Shown here: piece by piece, positions 40,860 to 51,497 of the stretch
Numbering within the stretch: the first letter of the stretch is position 1
How the letters are laid out: each line of letters begins with the position of its first letter
Source: Flavobacterium sp.
GTDB lineage: Bacteria > Bacteroidota > Bacteroidia > Flavobacteriales > Flavobacteriaceae
Length of the DNA stretch: 64,000 nt
Assembly: GCA_029946065.1 (NCBI GenBank)
Contig: JAQSDU010000007.1
Location: forward strand, 248,001-312,000
Reading direction: 5' to 3'
Notes under the pieces: generated by a model
Database searches by the model: none
What the model was told of the DNA's origin: nothing
The model's input: only the letters and a program-made list of their open reading frames with translations
Program-made: the position numbers and the translations under genes

Positions 40860-42152
40860 CTACTGCCCATATTTTGCCTTGTACTTCTCATTCAAATCAC
40901 TCTGGTGTGTTTCCAAATTGATTATCCTTCCTTGAATAAAAGCTTTGGTCAATTTGTTGGTACGCATATCGAGCGCATCGCCTTCAGAAATGAATAATGT
41001 CGCATCTTTCCCTTGCTCTAAACTGCCGCAAAAACTATCAATTCCCAATAATTGTGCAGTATTTAACGTAATCAATTGTAATGCTTTTTCTTTATCTAAT
41101 CCATAAGCAGCGCAAGTTCCAGCCAAAAAGGGAAGGTTCCGCGTATTCATACGTTCCATATCGCCACTATTTTCTAATCCAACAACGACGCCTTTTTCAG
41201 TCAGTAATCTCGCCATTTTGTATGGAAGATCTACGTCTTGTTCATCGTTTTCAGGCATGTCGTGTACTCTTCTGAGCAATACGCCAATATTATTCTGCTG
41301 TAATAAATCGGCAGTTTTATAGGCTTCAAATCCGCCGACTACAACCATTTTCTTAATACCGGTTTCTTTGTAAAGTGCAATCGCGTCAACGATTTGTTTT
41401 TCTTCGTTGGCATGGATGTAGAGTACCTCACTGCCGTCGAATAGGCCTTTTGCGCTTTCAAAAACAAGATTTCTTTCCGATTCTTTTTCGCTGTTATATG
41501 CTTTTGAAGCAGCTAAAAATACTTTAATTTCATCAATTTGTTTTATGTAATCCTTGTTGGGTCCAATTGCGCCATCATTTTCCCAATCTCTTGCAAAAGT
41601 GTTTGGGAAATTTAAGTGTACGCCGTCATTTTCTTTGAGTATGGCGTCATGCCATGACCAGGCATCTAACTGCACAACCGAAGATGTTCCAGAAATCCTT
41701 CCGCCACGTGGTGTAATCTGGGCCATTAAAATTCCGTTAGGTCGAACCGTTTCGGTGACTTTCGATTCGGTATTATAGGCAATGATACTACGCACGTTTG
41801 GATTAAAACTTCCAATTTCTTCTTCGTCATCTGAGGCTTTAACGGCATCAATTTCAACCAATCCGAGCGTTGAATTGGGAGCTATAAATCCGGGATAAAC
41901 TTGTTTACCGGTTGCATCAATCGTAATATCAAACGCATCGGCAGTGAGTCTGATTAATTTGGAATCAGCTACCAATGTTATCTTGCCATCCTTAAAACCA
42001 ATGGCGCTATTTTCAATAACTTTTCCATTGCCCAAATGTGCAGTTCCGTTTAGGATTAATATCGATTTGGTTTGCTTTGGCGCTGGAATTTGCTGGGCAT
42101 TAGCGGTGATGCTAAAGCAAAAAATGGACATTATTAATTGTATATTTTTCAT
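40860..42152 (-). CDS. Secreted amidohydrolase-like protein lacking metal ligands
   Basis: A 430-aa protein with a signal peptide (LIMSIFCFSITANAQ). It has the beta-sandwich and TIM-barrel outline of amidohydrolases (LNGTAHLGNGKVIENSAIGFKDGKI; DATGKQVYPGFIAPNSTLG; LLGIDSFCGSLEQGKDATLFI). The metal-binding HxH after the PGFI segment is replaced by APNST, and the second and third histidine positions read IHAN and VVGGFEAYK. It is probably catalytically dead or altered. It follows a larger amidohydrolase by 4 bp. In Bacteroidota these genes come in pairs, so this one may be a structural partner of the active enzyme. Confidence 0.85.
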   Translation of the reverse strand: MKNIQLIMSIFCFSITANAQQIPAPKQTKSILILNGTAHLGNGKVIENSAIGFKDGKITLVADSKLIRLTADAFDITIDATGKQVYPGFIAPNSTLGLVEIDAVKASDDEEEIGSFNPNVRSIIAYNTESKVTETVRPNGILMAQITPRGGRISGTSSVVQLDAWSWHDAILKENDGVHLNFPNTFARDWENDGAIGPNKDYIKQIDEIKVFLAASKAYNSEKESERNLVFESAKGLFDGSEVLYIHANEEKQIVDAIALYKETGIKKMVVVGGFEAYKTADLLQQNNIGVLLRRVHDMPENDEQDVDLPYKMARLLTEKGVVVGLENSGDMERMNTRNLPFLAGTCAAYGLDKEKALQLITLNTAQLLGIDSFCGSLEQGKDATLFISEGDALDMRTNKLTKAFIQGRIINLETHQSDLNEKYKAKYGQ

Positions 42153-42156
42153 GTTC

Positions 42157-45156
42157 TTATGGTTCTAAAGTATCGCAGTGGTATTCTTTTTTCAGGTTTT
42201 TCTTTGGTTGCTGCGTTTCCATCCCTTTGTTTTTTTCCTGCATCAATTGACCAATGATGAGGTTTCTGTCTTTTGCAACGGCATTGCGCAACAATTCATC
42301 TTTTTGCATATCAAAATAAACAACACCTTCAATAATGGTCTTTTCGGCCTTAGCATAAATAGAAAGCGGGTTGTCGCTCCAAAGTACTAAATCAGCATCT
42401 TTTCCGACTTTTATACTCCCGACTTTGTCATCAATATGCAACAGTTTCGCCGGATTAATGGTCACGAATTTCCAAGCTTCTTCCTCAGAAAGGTTTCCGT
42501 ATTTAACTGCTTTTGCCGCTTCTTGGTTCAAGCGCCTTGACATTTCAGCATCGTCGGAATTGTAGGCGACTACCAGTCCGGCATTGTGCATGATCGGGCC
42601 GTTGTATGGAATTGCGTCATTCACTTCAAATTTATAAGCCCACCAGTCAGAAAAGGTCGAAGCGCCAACGCCGTGTTCCTTCATCTTATCGGCTACTTTA
42701 TAACCTTCGAGGATATGGGTGAAAGTGTTGACGCGGAAATTGAATTTTTCGGCAACTTCCATGAGCATCAAAATTTCCGAAGCGATGTAGGAATGACAAG
42801 TGATAAAACGTTCTTTATTCAATATTTCTGCTAAAGTCTGTAATTCCAAATCTACACGTGGCGCTTTAGTTTTGTCTTTTTTGGGATTGGTATTGTACTT
42901 TTTCCAGATAGCATCATATTCTTTGGCACGCTGAAAATAATCGGTAAAAACTTGCTCAACACCCATTCTGGTCTGTGGAAAACGCGTTGGGTTATTGATG
43001 CCCCAATTGGACTGTTTTACATTTTCACCCAAAGCGAATTTGATGAATTTTGGTTGGTCTTTGTACAACATTTCCGAAGCCGGCAATCCCCATTTCCATT
43101 TCACTATGGCCGATTGTCCGCCGATAGGATTCGCAGAACCATGCAACAATTGCGAAGTAGTAACGCCACCGGCAAGATCACGGTAAATATTAACGTCTTC
43201 TGAATTCACTACATCTTGTATCGTAACTTCTGCACTCGAATTATGACCTCCTTCATTGACACCATTGGTTATAGCGATATGGGAATGCTCATCGATAATC
43301 CCGCTTGTTAAGTGCTTTCCTTTGGCATCAACGGTTGTTGCGCTTGGATCGCTTAAATTCTTACCGATTGCAGCTATTTTTCCGTTTTTGACCAAAACAT
43401 CGGTTGCTTCTAGGATGCCTTCTTTTTCATTCGTCCAAACGGTCGCATTTTTGAATAGCATTGTTTGTTGTGCCAATTTTACCGTACTTCCGAACGGTTC
43501 ATTTGGAAAAGTCACTGGCAATACATAACGCGGTTTTGGTGCTTCGGATGAATCAATTTCTGTGACAAACGGGCTGATTTTTACGGCTGACCAATTGACT
43601 TCATTTCCGTCGAACAAAACGGCTTTTCCATATAGTTTTTCGGTGTTTTCAATATATCCAGAAAAGCGAATAAATTTTGTTCCTGTAGTATCTTGCGGTT
43701 TCAGAACGGTTGAAATCCAGTTGTTATTGATGCTGATTTTGGAGTTGAGTTTTGTACCGTCAGCGGCAGAAGTTACCTCAGATTTTGGTGATGCCACTTC
43801 GCTACCCTCTATTTTCCATTTATAGTTTTCTTGTCCGATTTTGAGATCGTAACTACCACGAACATCTTTTACCGTCATTTCGTTGACTACAAACTTATTG
43901 CCTTGCACCCAGTTTTCATATAGAATGGTTTTTTCGTTGAAAATTTCACCTGAAGTAATGTTGAAATTCGCATAACTACCTACTTTTAAACTCCCGATTT
44001 CATTGCTTTTTCCTATAATCGCAGCTGGAACTGTCGTCAATGCTTCCAGTGCTTTTGTCTTGTCGAAGCCAAAGAAAATTGCCTGCAATAAATTACCTCT
44101 AAAATCGTCTAATTTTTTTAATTTATCGGTGGTCAGCGCAAATACTACGCCGTTTTCTGACAATATTTTCGGATTCGTTGGTGCCTGGTTCCAATAGCGC
44201 AATTCAGATAAATCGATTTGGCTGGCTTGGTATGGATCCGAAACATCATAAGCCTTTGGGAAATTAATAGGAATGATGAATTTTGAATTGATTTTTTTGA
44301 TGTCATCTATGATTTCAAATTCATTTCCGAAGCCTTTTAAGACGAAATTGATGCCAAATTCTTTTCCGATTTTTGCAGCGCGAAGACTATTTTGTTTGTC
44401 TTCTGAGTCAAAAACCTGCACCAGATTTTCATTTTTGATAAGCGCTTCTAATGACAGATCCTTGGTTTCTGAATTGCCATTTTTATACCAGATTTTGTCA
44501 TAATTTAACTGGCGCAATAACGCCATCATGCCCATCAACGAACTTGGGTACGCTTGATTGCTGGTGGCACTTTTGGAAAATCCGAAATTGTTAGTTATGG
44601 CTGTGGATAAAAATCGCTTTTCATTTTCAAAATTATTCAGTGCAACCAAAGCGCCTGTGCCTCGTGCAATGCCATCTTGTACGCTAATTCCGACAACGCC
44701 AAACCCCGCTTTTAGGAATTCTTCGGCCTTGTCGTTGTCATACTGAAACGAGTTGATGGCGTTTACCGTTGAGCGGATATGTTCATTCCAATAATAACCG
44801 GTGCGTTTGGTGTCATAGAGCGGATCACGACCGAAACTGCCGCGTTCGGTTTTTTGGATTCCAAAACTGGTATAAAGATCGATGAATGATGGATAAATCG
44901 ATTTCCCGTCAAGACTGATAACAACGGCATTTTTAGGGATTGCGACTGCAGTTCCAACGGCGATAATTTTTCCATCTTGAATCAGTAACGTACCTTTTTC
45001 GACAATCTGAGTGGGGGTTACGAAGATTTTTGCATTCGTAAAGGCGGTATAATTGTTGTTTTTGTTCTTTATACTTTCATTATTAGGAAAGTACACCTGA
45101 GCCCTGATTTGAGCAACCGACAATAGGAAAATAAGGAGAAGTAAGTTTCTTTTCAT
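42157..45156 (-). CDS. Secreted two-domain amidohydrolase (degenerate N half, intact C half)
   Basis: Start ATG at 45156 gives 999 aa with a signal peptide (LLLLIFLLSVAQIRAQ). The N-terminal half (about 20-430) is amidohydrolase-like (FVTPTQIVEKGTLLIQDGKI; YPSFIDLYTSFGIQ) but lacks the HxH. A middle beta domain follows (about 440-590). The C-terminal half (about 590-985) has the complete imidazolonepropionase-like metal site: HLTSGIIDEHSHIAITNG (HxH) near 640, FITCHSYIAS, FTHILEGYK and AYNSDDAE. It probably hydrolyses a dipeptide-like or cyclic amide in the periplasm. It is the first gene of a unit with the single-domain protein that follows. Confidence 0.88.
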   Translation of the reverse strand: MKRNLLLLIFLLSVAQIRAQVYFPNNESIKNKNNNYTAFTNAKIFVTPTQIVEKGTLLIQDGKIIAVGTAVAIPKNAVVISLDGKSIYPSFIDLYTSFGIQKTERGSFGRDPLYDTKRTGYYWNEHIRSTVNAINSFQYDNDKAEEFLKAGFGVVGISVQDGIARGTGALVALNNFENEKRFLSTAITNNFGFSKSATSNQAYPSSLMGMMALLRQLNYDKIWYKNGNSETKDLSLEALIKNENLVQVFDSEDKQNSLRAAKIGKEFGINFVLKGFGNEFEIIDDIKKINSKFIIPINFPKAYDVSDPYQASQIDLSELRYWNQAPTNPKILSENGVVFALTTDKLKKLDDFRGNLLQAIFFGFDKTKALEALTTVPAAIIGKSNEIGSLKVGSYANFNITSGEIFNEKTILYENWVQGNKFVVNEMTVKDVRGSYDLKIGQENYKWKIEGSEVASPKSEVTSAADGTKLNSKISINNNWISTVLKPQDTTGTKFIRFSGYIENTEKLYGKAVLFDGNEVNWSAVKISPFVTEIDSSEAPKPRYVLPVTFPNEPFGSTVKLAQQTMLFKNATVWTNEKEGILEATDVLVKNGKIAAIGKNLSDPSATTVDAKGKHLTSGIIDEHSHIAITNGVNEGGHNSSAEVTIQDVVNSEDVNIYRDLAGGVTTSQLLHGSANPIGGQSAIVKWKWGLPASEMLYKDQPKFIKFALGENVKQSNWGINNPTRFPQTRMGVEQVFTDYFQRAKEYDAIWKKYNTNPKKDKTKAPRVDLELQTLAEILNKERFITCHSYIASEILMLMEVAEKFNFRVNTFTHILEGYKVADKMKEHGVGASTFSDWWAYKFEVNDAIPYNGPIMHNAGLVVAYNSDDAEMSRRLNQEAAKAVKYGNLSEEEAWKFVTINPAKLLHIDDKVGSIKVGKDADLVLWSDNPLSIYAKAEKTIIEGVVYFDMQKDELLRNAVAKDRNLIIGQLMQEKNKGMETQQPKKNLKKEYHCDTLEP

Positions 45157-45314
45157 AAAAAATATATCAATTATCAAATTAAAGAAATGATTTTCAAATT
45201 GTAAGTTAAATTGTAATGTTTTATAAAAAAAAATGCTATTTCAACAGAAGTTGACCAGACTTCAAAAGTTTTCCTTACTTTTATGCTATACAAGCCAATT
45301 TAATTTTACACGCC

Positions 45315-46850
45315 ATGCTGACAAAAGTATTCGGAAGCGCCGTTTTTGGTGTCGAAGCCACAACCATTACCGTAGAAGTCAATATTGACAAAGGAGTAGG
45401 TTATCACCTCGTCGGATTGCCCGACAACGCTGTAAAAGAAAGCAGTTACCGCATTGCCGCAGCCCTTAGTAACAACGGATTTTCCTTACCGGGCAAGAAA
45501 ATAATCATTAATATGGCGCCTGCCGATTTGCGTAAAGAAGGTTCTTCTTATGACCTGACTTTAGCAATGGGTATTCTCGTTGCTTCTGCACAAATTCAAA
45601 CCGATGAAATTGCCAATTATGTAATCATGGGCGAACTTTCTTTAGATGGAAGTCTGTTGCCCATAAAAGGAGCGTTGCCCATTGCCATCAAAGCAAAGGA
45701 AGAGGGATTCAAAGGTTTTTTTCTGCCAATTCAGAATGTAAAAGAAGCAGCTATCGTTTCAGGAATCGATGTTTATGGCATTGAAAACCTGCAGCAAGTC
45801 ATTGATTTCTTTGAAAGAAAAGGAACAGTAGCACCAACAATTATCGATACGCGAGCTGAATTTTACAAAACTTTAGATTTCCCTGAGTTTGATTTTTCTG
45901 ATGTTAAAGGGCAGGAGGGTATCAAGCGTTGTATGGAAATTGCGGCTGCCGGGGGACACAACATTATCCTCATAGGACCGCCGGGAGCAGGAAAAACGAT
46001 GTTGGCGAAGAGACTGCCGACCATTTTACCACCAATGACTTTGCGCGAAGCACTCGAAACCACTAAAATCCATAGTGTAGCCGGAAAACTAAAGGAATTT
46101 GGCTTGATGAACCAAAGGCCATTTCGGAGTCCGCATCACACAATTTCTAATGTTGCGTTGGTTGGCGGTGGCAGTTATCCGCAACCCGGAGAAATTTCCA
46201 TGGCGCACAACGGCGTTTTGTTTCTTGATGAATTACCCGAATTCAAACGCGAAGTTTTGGAAGTCATGCGGCAACCGCTAGAAGACCGTGAAGTGACGAT
46301 TTCAAGGGCGAAATTCACAGTTACTTATCCATCGTCGTTTATGCTCGTAGCAAGTATGAATCCGAGTCCAAGTGGTTTTTTTAATGACCCGAATGCGCCG
46401 GTGACTTCTTCTCCAAACGAAATGCAACGCTACCTGAGCAAGATTTCTGGGCCTTTGCTTGACCGAATTGACATCCATATTGAAGTTACACCCGTTCCTT
46501 TCGACAAATTATCCGAGGAGCGAAAGTCGGAAAGCAGTGCCGAAATCCGGAAGCGTGTTACCAAAGCAAGAGAATTCCAGTCAAAGCGTTTTGCTGAAAT
46601 GGAGTCGGTGAATTATAATGCACAAATGAGTTCGAAATCAATTCGTGAATTTTGCCGTCTCGATAGTGCGTCACTGCAATTGCTCAAAACGGCTATGGAA
46701 CGGCTTAACCTTTCGGCACGTGCTTATGACCGAATATTAAAAGTGTCGCGAACGATTGCTGATCTGGAGGCCTCTGAACCAATTACGGCTTCACATATAG
46801 CCGAGGCGATTCAGTATCGGAGTTTGGATCGGGATGGTTGGTTGGGGTGA
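45315..46850 (+). CDS. comM: YifB/ComM-family Mg-chelatase-like AAA+ ATPase
   Basis: A 511-aa ATPase. The N-terminal ChlI/Lon-protease-like domain (MLTKVFGSAVFGVEA..., SSYDLTLAMGILVAS, ELSLDGSLLPIKGALPIAI) fills about 1-160. The AAA+ core has Walker A ILIGPPGAGKTMLAKRLP near residue 218, Walker B GVLFLDELPEF near 302, and MRQPLEDREVTISRA with sensor residues, then LLDRIDIHIEV and the C-terminal LNLSARAYDRILKVSRTIADLE motif. ComM is a branch-migration helicase that helps integrate donor DNA during natural transformation, so the gene hints at competence. A TTG-N22-TACTTTTA promoter-like sequence lies near 45250-45282. Confidence 0.93.
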   Translation: MLTKVFGSAVFGVEATTITVEVNIDKGVGYHLVGLPDNAVKESSYRIAAALSNNGFSLPGKKIIINMAPADLRKEGSSYDLTLAMGILVASAQIQTDEIANYVIMGELSLDGSLLPIKGALPIAIKAKEEGFKGFFLPIQNVKEAAIVSGIDVYGIENLQQVIDFFERKGTVAPTIIDTRAEFYKTLDFPEFDFSDVKGQEGIKRCMEIAAAGGHNIILIGPPGAGKTMLAKRLPTILPPMTLREALETTKIHSVAGKLKEFGLMNQRPFRSPHHTISNVALVGGGSYPQPGEISMAHNGVLFLDELPEFKREVLEVMRQPLEDREVTISRAKFTVTYPSSFMLVASMNPSPSGFFNDPNAPVTSSPNEMQRYLSKISGPLLDRIDIHIEVTPVPFDKLSEERKSESSAEIRKRVTKAREFQSKRFAEMESVNYNAQMSSKSIREFCRLDSASLQLLKTAMERLNLSARAYDRILKVSRTIADLEASEPITASHIAEAIQYRSLDRDGWLG

Positions 46851-46938
46851 TTTTCGCTTATGGTTTTGGTAGGTGAACCCATGGTTTTTATAGGTCACAA
46901 GTATAATATTCCATATCAAACTTGCGTTACAAAAGCAA

Positions 46939-47364
46939 ATGAACTTTATGAAAAATCTTACTAAATCAATATTGGCTTTAACCTTACTGCTGCTAATTTC
47001 CTGTAATAAAAACGAATGTAATAACAACAATCCGATTTTCGACAATGCATTGCCGGAAAGCGCTCCATATATAGCAGAACTGGCAAAAGTATTGCAGCAC
47101 GAAGGCAATGCCACGCAATTTTATTTTGATAAATTGGAAGACAACGACAGCGTTCGCTTGTTGTATGTTGATGTCATTGGCGATAGCTTGTGCGCGAAGG
47201 CTATGCTTACTGTTAGAAAACAAGATGACAAACTCGATGGGATTATTAAAGCCAACGGAAAAGGCTATTCCGGTGCTGGATTGCAGGATTTGAAGTTCGA
47301 CATCGTGCAGGATTCGGCTGCAACAGTATTGATATATGAAAGCGTGGGTAAAATAGTTGATTGA
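46939..47364 (+). CDS. Small lipoprotein, function unknown
   Basis: A 141-aa protein with a lipoprotein signal peptide ending in the lipobox LLISC (cysteine near residue 22, from ATG 46939; a second ATG at 46948 is possible). The mature part is acidic, with AELAKVLQHEGNATQFYFDKLEDNDSVRLLYVDVIGDSLCAKAMLTV and a last cysteine-free stretch; a small beta-rich periplasmic domain is likely. There is no recognised family. It is convergent with the hybrid kinase gene, with 7 bp between the stops, and I see no terminator between them. Confidence 0.75.
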   Translation: MNFMKNLTKSILALTLLLLISCNKNECNNNNPIFDNALPESAPYIAELAKVLQHEGNATQFYFDKLEDNDSVRLLYVDVIGDSLCAKAMLTVRKQDDKLDGIIKANGKGYSGAGLQDLKFDIVQDSAATVLIYESVGKIVD

Positions 47365-47371
47365 GCAACAG

Positions 47372-50300
47372 TTATTCCGCAACTTCTTTCTTAATCCATT
47401 TCTCGATGACTTCTTCAATCGTACCTTTGATAATCGGTTTGGTCACATAATCGTTCATTCCGGCTTCGATACAGCGATCTTTTTCTTCTTTGATGGTACC
47501 GGCAGTGAGTGCAATAATTGGGACATCTTGTCCGATGGTAAGTTTCCTAATTTCCTTTGTAGCCTCGTAGCCGTTCATGAGTGGCATTTGAATGTCCATA
47601 AAAACCAAATCAGGCATTAGGCCCTTAAATTCTTCGACAGCTTTTTGACCGTTATTGGCTTCGGTAATCGCTGCGTTAGGCAAGATATTTTTGATAATTG
47701 TCTTGATCAAAAGCATATTAATTTTGTTGTCTTCCGCCACTAAAATTTTCAAGTTATAATTGAGGCTAATGTCTTTTTCGTTATTTTCGTAAGCATTAGG
47801 TTTCATAAATTCCATAATATTTTCGGGTTCTTGAATTGTTTCTTTTGGGCTATGCAGCACGACATCGAAATAGAATATACTGCCGTATCCAATTTCACTT
47901 TCAAGTTGTAAATAACTGTCCATTAAACTCAATAATTGGTTTGAAATGGTGAGTCCGAGGCCTGTGCCACCAAATTTCCGGGTGGTCGAATTATCTTCCT
48001 GAGAAAATGCCTTAAAGATTTTTTTCTGGTTTTCCTTTAAAATCCCGATTCCGGTGTCTTTGACCAAAAATCGCAGTTTGTTTTGGGAATCTGATATTTT
48101 TTCCAGTAAAGTAACATCAAGTTCAATCTTACCTTTTTCGGTAAATTTTACGGCGTTGCCCAGCAAGTTAATGAGTATTTGCTTTAGGCGAACAGAATCT
48201 GTCCATACATATTTTGGAACATCATGCGCGATGGTCAATTTTAATTCGATTTTCTTTTGCGTCGATTCAAATGAAATAAGATCAATTACTTGTCCAAGCA
48301 CTTCGCCAATATCATTTTTATGCACGTCGAGATCAAGTTTTCCAGCTTCAATCTTAGAAAAATCCAGGATGTTATTGATGATGTCCAATAATGAATTCGC
48401 CGATTGGTTGATCGTAATCATGTATTTTTCCTGGATACTCTCCAGATTCGTTTTCATAAGTAAATCTGTGAAACCAATAATTCCGTTGAGCGGCGTACGG
48501 ATTTCGTGGCTCATGTTGGCAAGAAATTCAGATTTTGCTTTGCTGGCGGCTTCTGCGAGTTCTTTTGCTTTGATGACGGTTTCGGTATGCTTCCTTTCTG
48601 TGATATCGATGAAAATACCTTCAATAAATGCAATTTTATTGTCGATGATAATTGTATCGCCAAATTCTTCAATCCATACGAATTCACCATTTTTTCTTTG
48701 AATTCGGTAAGTCATGCTAAACGGTTGGCGGTTGAACAGCGAATGGTTAATTTGGTTCATTATGCGTTCACGGTCTTCAGTATGGATGAGTTTTCGATAG
48801 CCTATATGGCCTTTCAGAAAGTCATTTTTGGTATAGCCGGTCAGTTTTTCAATCTGGTCGTTGATATAGACTGTTGTCCAATTTTCGTCGTTTTTAGACA
48901 GGTAAACCGTTCCTGGAATATTGTTGGCAAGTAGCTTGAATTTTTCCTCACTTTCATAGATGATACTTTCATTTAGGTTCCTTTCTATCGCCGACGAGAT
49001 ATTGCTGGCGAGCGTTTGCAATATATAAATCTCGTCATCAGTCCAGACACGTTCATGGCTGCATTGGTCAAAAGCGACAAAACCTGTAAAAACATTTTTT
49101 TGCAATATGGGCAGAATGAGTACCGATTTTACTTCTGCGTCCATAAGTAATTTCTTAAAAAAAGTATCTTCAAGCTGTGACGTAATGGCGACAAAAGGTT
49201 TCCTAAGATTTTCCGTGATTTGGAACAACTGCGCGTGTGTAAACTTCTGTAATTCGACAATTCGCGGCGTTAAATTTGGGTTTGACCATTTAAATTGCTG
49301 ACTTATTAGGTTGGTTTTTGGATCATTTGCATAATAATAAATATGGTCAACAGTCGTTGCTTTTCCGAAGATTTCGAAGGTTTCAAGAAACATTTCGCGT
49401 GCATCGCTTTTTAGCAAGAATTTGTCGGTGCACAGCGACATGGCGGAGAGCAATTCACTTTTATACGCCAATTTTTTTTCTACATCTTTCCTTTTTTGAG
49501 CTTCGATGGCTAGCGAAATAATATCGGCAATCGACCTGACAAAGTTGATGTCTTCGTTATCAAAATTGCGCTTGGTAGTACTTTCAAAACACAAAACACC
49601 AGAAATTTCTCCGTTGGTTATGATGGCTACATCTAATAAAGAAAGTATCTTTTTTTCTATAAAATAAGTGTCTCTAAATTCCTTTGTTTCTCTGTGGTTG
49701 TTGACATCGGAGGCGATAATCAGTTTGTCATTCTCGAGTGCCCGGAAATAAACCGGATAGGCCGTCTTGTAGAAAAGCCAGCCTTTTGAAAATGAATTCT
49801 CGGGCAAATCATATAAGCAGACACAATGAATGCTTTCCGGCGTATAATCCCAATAACTAACTCTTTCTACATTCGAATGTTTTGCAGCATTTTTCAGGAT
49901 CAGTTGTAGAATGGCGGTTAGGTTTTTCTGATTGGAATAATTGGTCGTGGAAAGTTTATTTATAGTAGTATTGTATTTGTCTATTTTTTTCTGGCGTTCT
50001 AGGTTTTCGTATTCTAGGTTTTTGACATCGGTAATATTACGCGCTATTCCCGAATATCCGATGATTTCGCCATTACCGTTCCTGCGAATAATTACCCGTT
50101 GCGATACCCATATTTCCTCACCATTTTTCTTCAATAGTGGGAATTCGACTGTTGGGAAATCGTTTTCATTTTCGATAAGGTTCTCATACAATTGGGTCAT
50201 ATTTTCGACAAAATCTTTGCGTACAAAATCTTTGTAGTTTTTACCGAGGATTTCGTGCATCTCAAAACCAAGAAAATTTGACGTAAAGTCATTTACAAAA

Positions 50301-51355
50301 GTAAAATCACCATCGTCGTTTACTTCAAAGATAATATCTGTTGCTGTTTGGATCAGATTTCGGTATTGATTTTGCATTTCGATTTGGTCGGTTACATCTT
50401 GACCAATTCCAATAATGAGGTTTTCGCTGTATTTTTTATCTTTCCATTGAATGTATTTGTATTCGCCATTGCGGCATTTTAGTTTCCTGATATAAAGTCT
50501 TTCGTCGATGTAATTTTCGTGGTATTTTTCGCCGATGAATTCAGGGTCTTCGGTAAGATTCCAAAAATTCATGCCCATGACTTCTGTCGGTTTATACCCT
50601 AAAATCGAAAAAATACTGTCGCTGCAATAAGACAATTCCCCTTTTTTGTTGGTGCCAAGGATGAGTGAATTGCCTCGATTTACAATTTCGTTGGCAAACA
50701 TGAACTTGTCTTGCGAATTCAACAAAACGGTATGTCGGATGTAATGAATGACAATGACAAACAAAATAGCATATAAAATTGTGACCAGCACGGTGATTTC
50801 GATTTGTCCGAATTGACACATGATCATAAAAAAAACCGAAAATGTTGCCACAAATAGCCAATAATGGCGAACCGACTGGAAGATACTCGGCGCAAAGAAA
50901 AATATGATGAGGAATTCGGCAAACGTAATCAGTTCAAATGGCGTTGCGGTGAGTTTATAAATAGTAAAAAAAGCAAGAACGAGATAGTTGGTAATGAATA
51001 TTGTCTGAAAATTCTTTTTAAAGAAACTGAATTTCGTACTTAAAAAATAAATGAAAATAAGAACGCCGCCAATAATCGAGTTCGTCCAAAATTCGCTTTG
51101 CTTGCGGCCATTGAATATCAAAAGGAATAATTCTGTAAAAGGAAATATTGTTCCGAAAAATAACAAATACATTCGGTATTGTTCGGTTGCAATGTGATTG
51201 GCTTTTGTGGCGGAAACAAATTCTCTTTTGGAGTATGACATTTTCCTAAAGATTGTTAGGAATAGAACGCACAATAGGCAAAAAGAAATAAAGATAATCC
51301 ACCATTTTTTATAAAATGGTACTACTGCAAATAAAAAATTATATATCAGATTCAT
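47372..51355 (-). CDS. Seven-TM hybrid sensor kinase with PAS, GAF and receiver domains
   Basis: Start ATG at 51355 gives 1327 aa; an in-frame TTG lies ten codons upstream. The order is: about seven N-terminal membrane helices (1-215); PAS (about 220-335, [13 protein letters not shown]); PAS (about 335-450, [11 protein letters not shown]); GAF (about 480-640); GAF (about 655-820); PAS with PAC (about 835-960, [13 protein letters not shown]); HisKA with [16 protein letters not shown]; HATPase with VKDTGIGI and [10 protein letters not shown]; and a C-terminal receiver with [11 protein letters not shown] and [15 protein letters not shown], the phosphorylated aspartate. It is orphan-like, with no response regulator adjacent, and probably passes phosphate to a distant partner. 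The ligand is not visible. Confidence 0.92.
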   Translation of the reverse strand: MNLIYNFLFAVVPFYKKWWIIFISFCLLCVLFLTIFRKMSYSKREFVSATKANHIATEQYRMYLLFFGTIFPFTELFLLIFNGRKQSEFWTNSIIGGVLIFIYFLSTKFSFFKKNFQTIFITNYLVLAFFTIYKLTATPFELITFAEFLIIFFFAPSIFQSVRHYWLFVATFSVFFMIMCQFGQIEITVLVTILYAILFVIVIHYIRHTVLLNSQDKFMFANEIVNRGNSLILGTNKKGELSYCSDSIFSILGYKPTEVMGMNFWNLTEDPEFIGEKYHENYIDERLYIRKLKCRNGEYKYIQWKDKKYSENLIIGIGQDVTDQIEMQNQYRNLIQTATDIIFEVNDDGDFTFVNDFTSNFLGFEMHEILGKNYKDFVRKDFVENMTQLYENLIENENDFPTVEFPLLKKNGEEIWVSQRVIIRRNGNGEIIGYSGIARNITDVKNLEYENLERQKKIDKYNTTINKLSTTNYSNQKNLTAILQLILKNAAKHSNVERVSYWDYTPESIHCVCLYDLPENSFSKGWLFYKTAYPVYFRALENDKLIIASDVNNHRETKEFRDTYFIEKKILSLLDVAIITNGEISGVLCFESTTKRNFDNEDINFVRSIADIISLAIEAQKRKDVEKKLAYKSELLSAMSLCTDKFLLKSDAREMFLETFEIFGKATTVDHIYYYANDPKTNLISQQFKWSNPNLTPRIVELQKFTHAQLFQITENLRKPFVAITSQLEDTFFKKLLMDAEVKSVLILPILQKNVFTGFVAFDQCSHERVWTDDEIYILQTLASNISSAIERNLNESIIYESEEKFKLLANNIPGTVYLSKNDENWTTVYINDQIEKLTGYTKNDFLKGHIGYRKLIHTEDRERIMNQINHSLFNRQPFSMTYRIQRKNGEFVWIEEFGDTIIIDNKIAFIEGIFIDITERKHTETVIKAKELAEAASKAKSEFLANMSHEIRTPLNGIIGFTDLLMKTNLESIQEKYMITINQSANSLLDIINNILDFSKIEAGKLDLDVHKNDIGEVLGQVIDLISFESTQKKIELKLTIAHDVPKYVWTDSVRLKQILINLLGNAVKFTEKGKIELDVTLLEKISDSQNKLRFLVKDTGIGILKENQKKIFKAFSQEDNSTTRKFGGTGLGLTISNQLLSLMDSYLQLESEIGYGSIFYFDVVLHSPKETIQEPENIMEFMKPNAYENNEKDISLNYNLKILVAEDNKINMLLIKTIIKNILPNAAITEANNGQKAVEEFKGLMPDLVFMDIQMPLMNGYEATKEIRKLTIGQDVPIIALTAGTIKEEKDRCIEAGMNDYVTKPIIKGTIEEVIEKWIKKEVAE

Positions 51356-51442
51356 ATAATTGCTTTTCAGATTCGCATAAACCAAATCAATAGTGTAGTA
51401 AATATATAGAATATGGTAATACTTATAGCTATTTCTGCATAA

Positions 51443-51478
51443 AAAAATCCCGCAACACTAATTTGGTTGCGGGATTTT
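51443..51478. terminator. Bidirectional terminator between hybrid kinase and membrane protein genes
   Basis: AAAAATCCCGCAAC (51443-51456) pairs with GTTGCGGGATTTT (51466-51478) around a nine-base loop, with A-runs on one side and T-runs on the other. It is the cleanest intrinsic terminator in the window. On the minus strand it ends the membrane-protein transcript before the hybrid kinase, which therefore needs its own promoter. Confidence 0.88.
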
Positions 51479-51497
51479 GATGAATCTTTTATTTTTA

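Noticed and set aside
42178..45000. Many plus-strand open frames opposite the two amidohydrolase genes
   Set aside because: They are shadows of the real genes on the other strand: short, without promoters, and with compositions set by the antisense codons.
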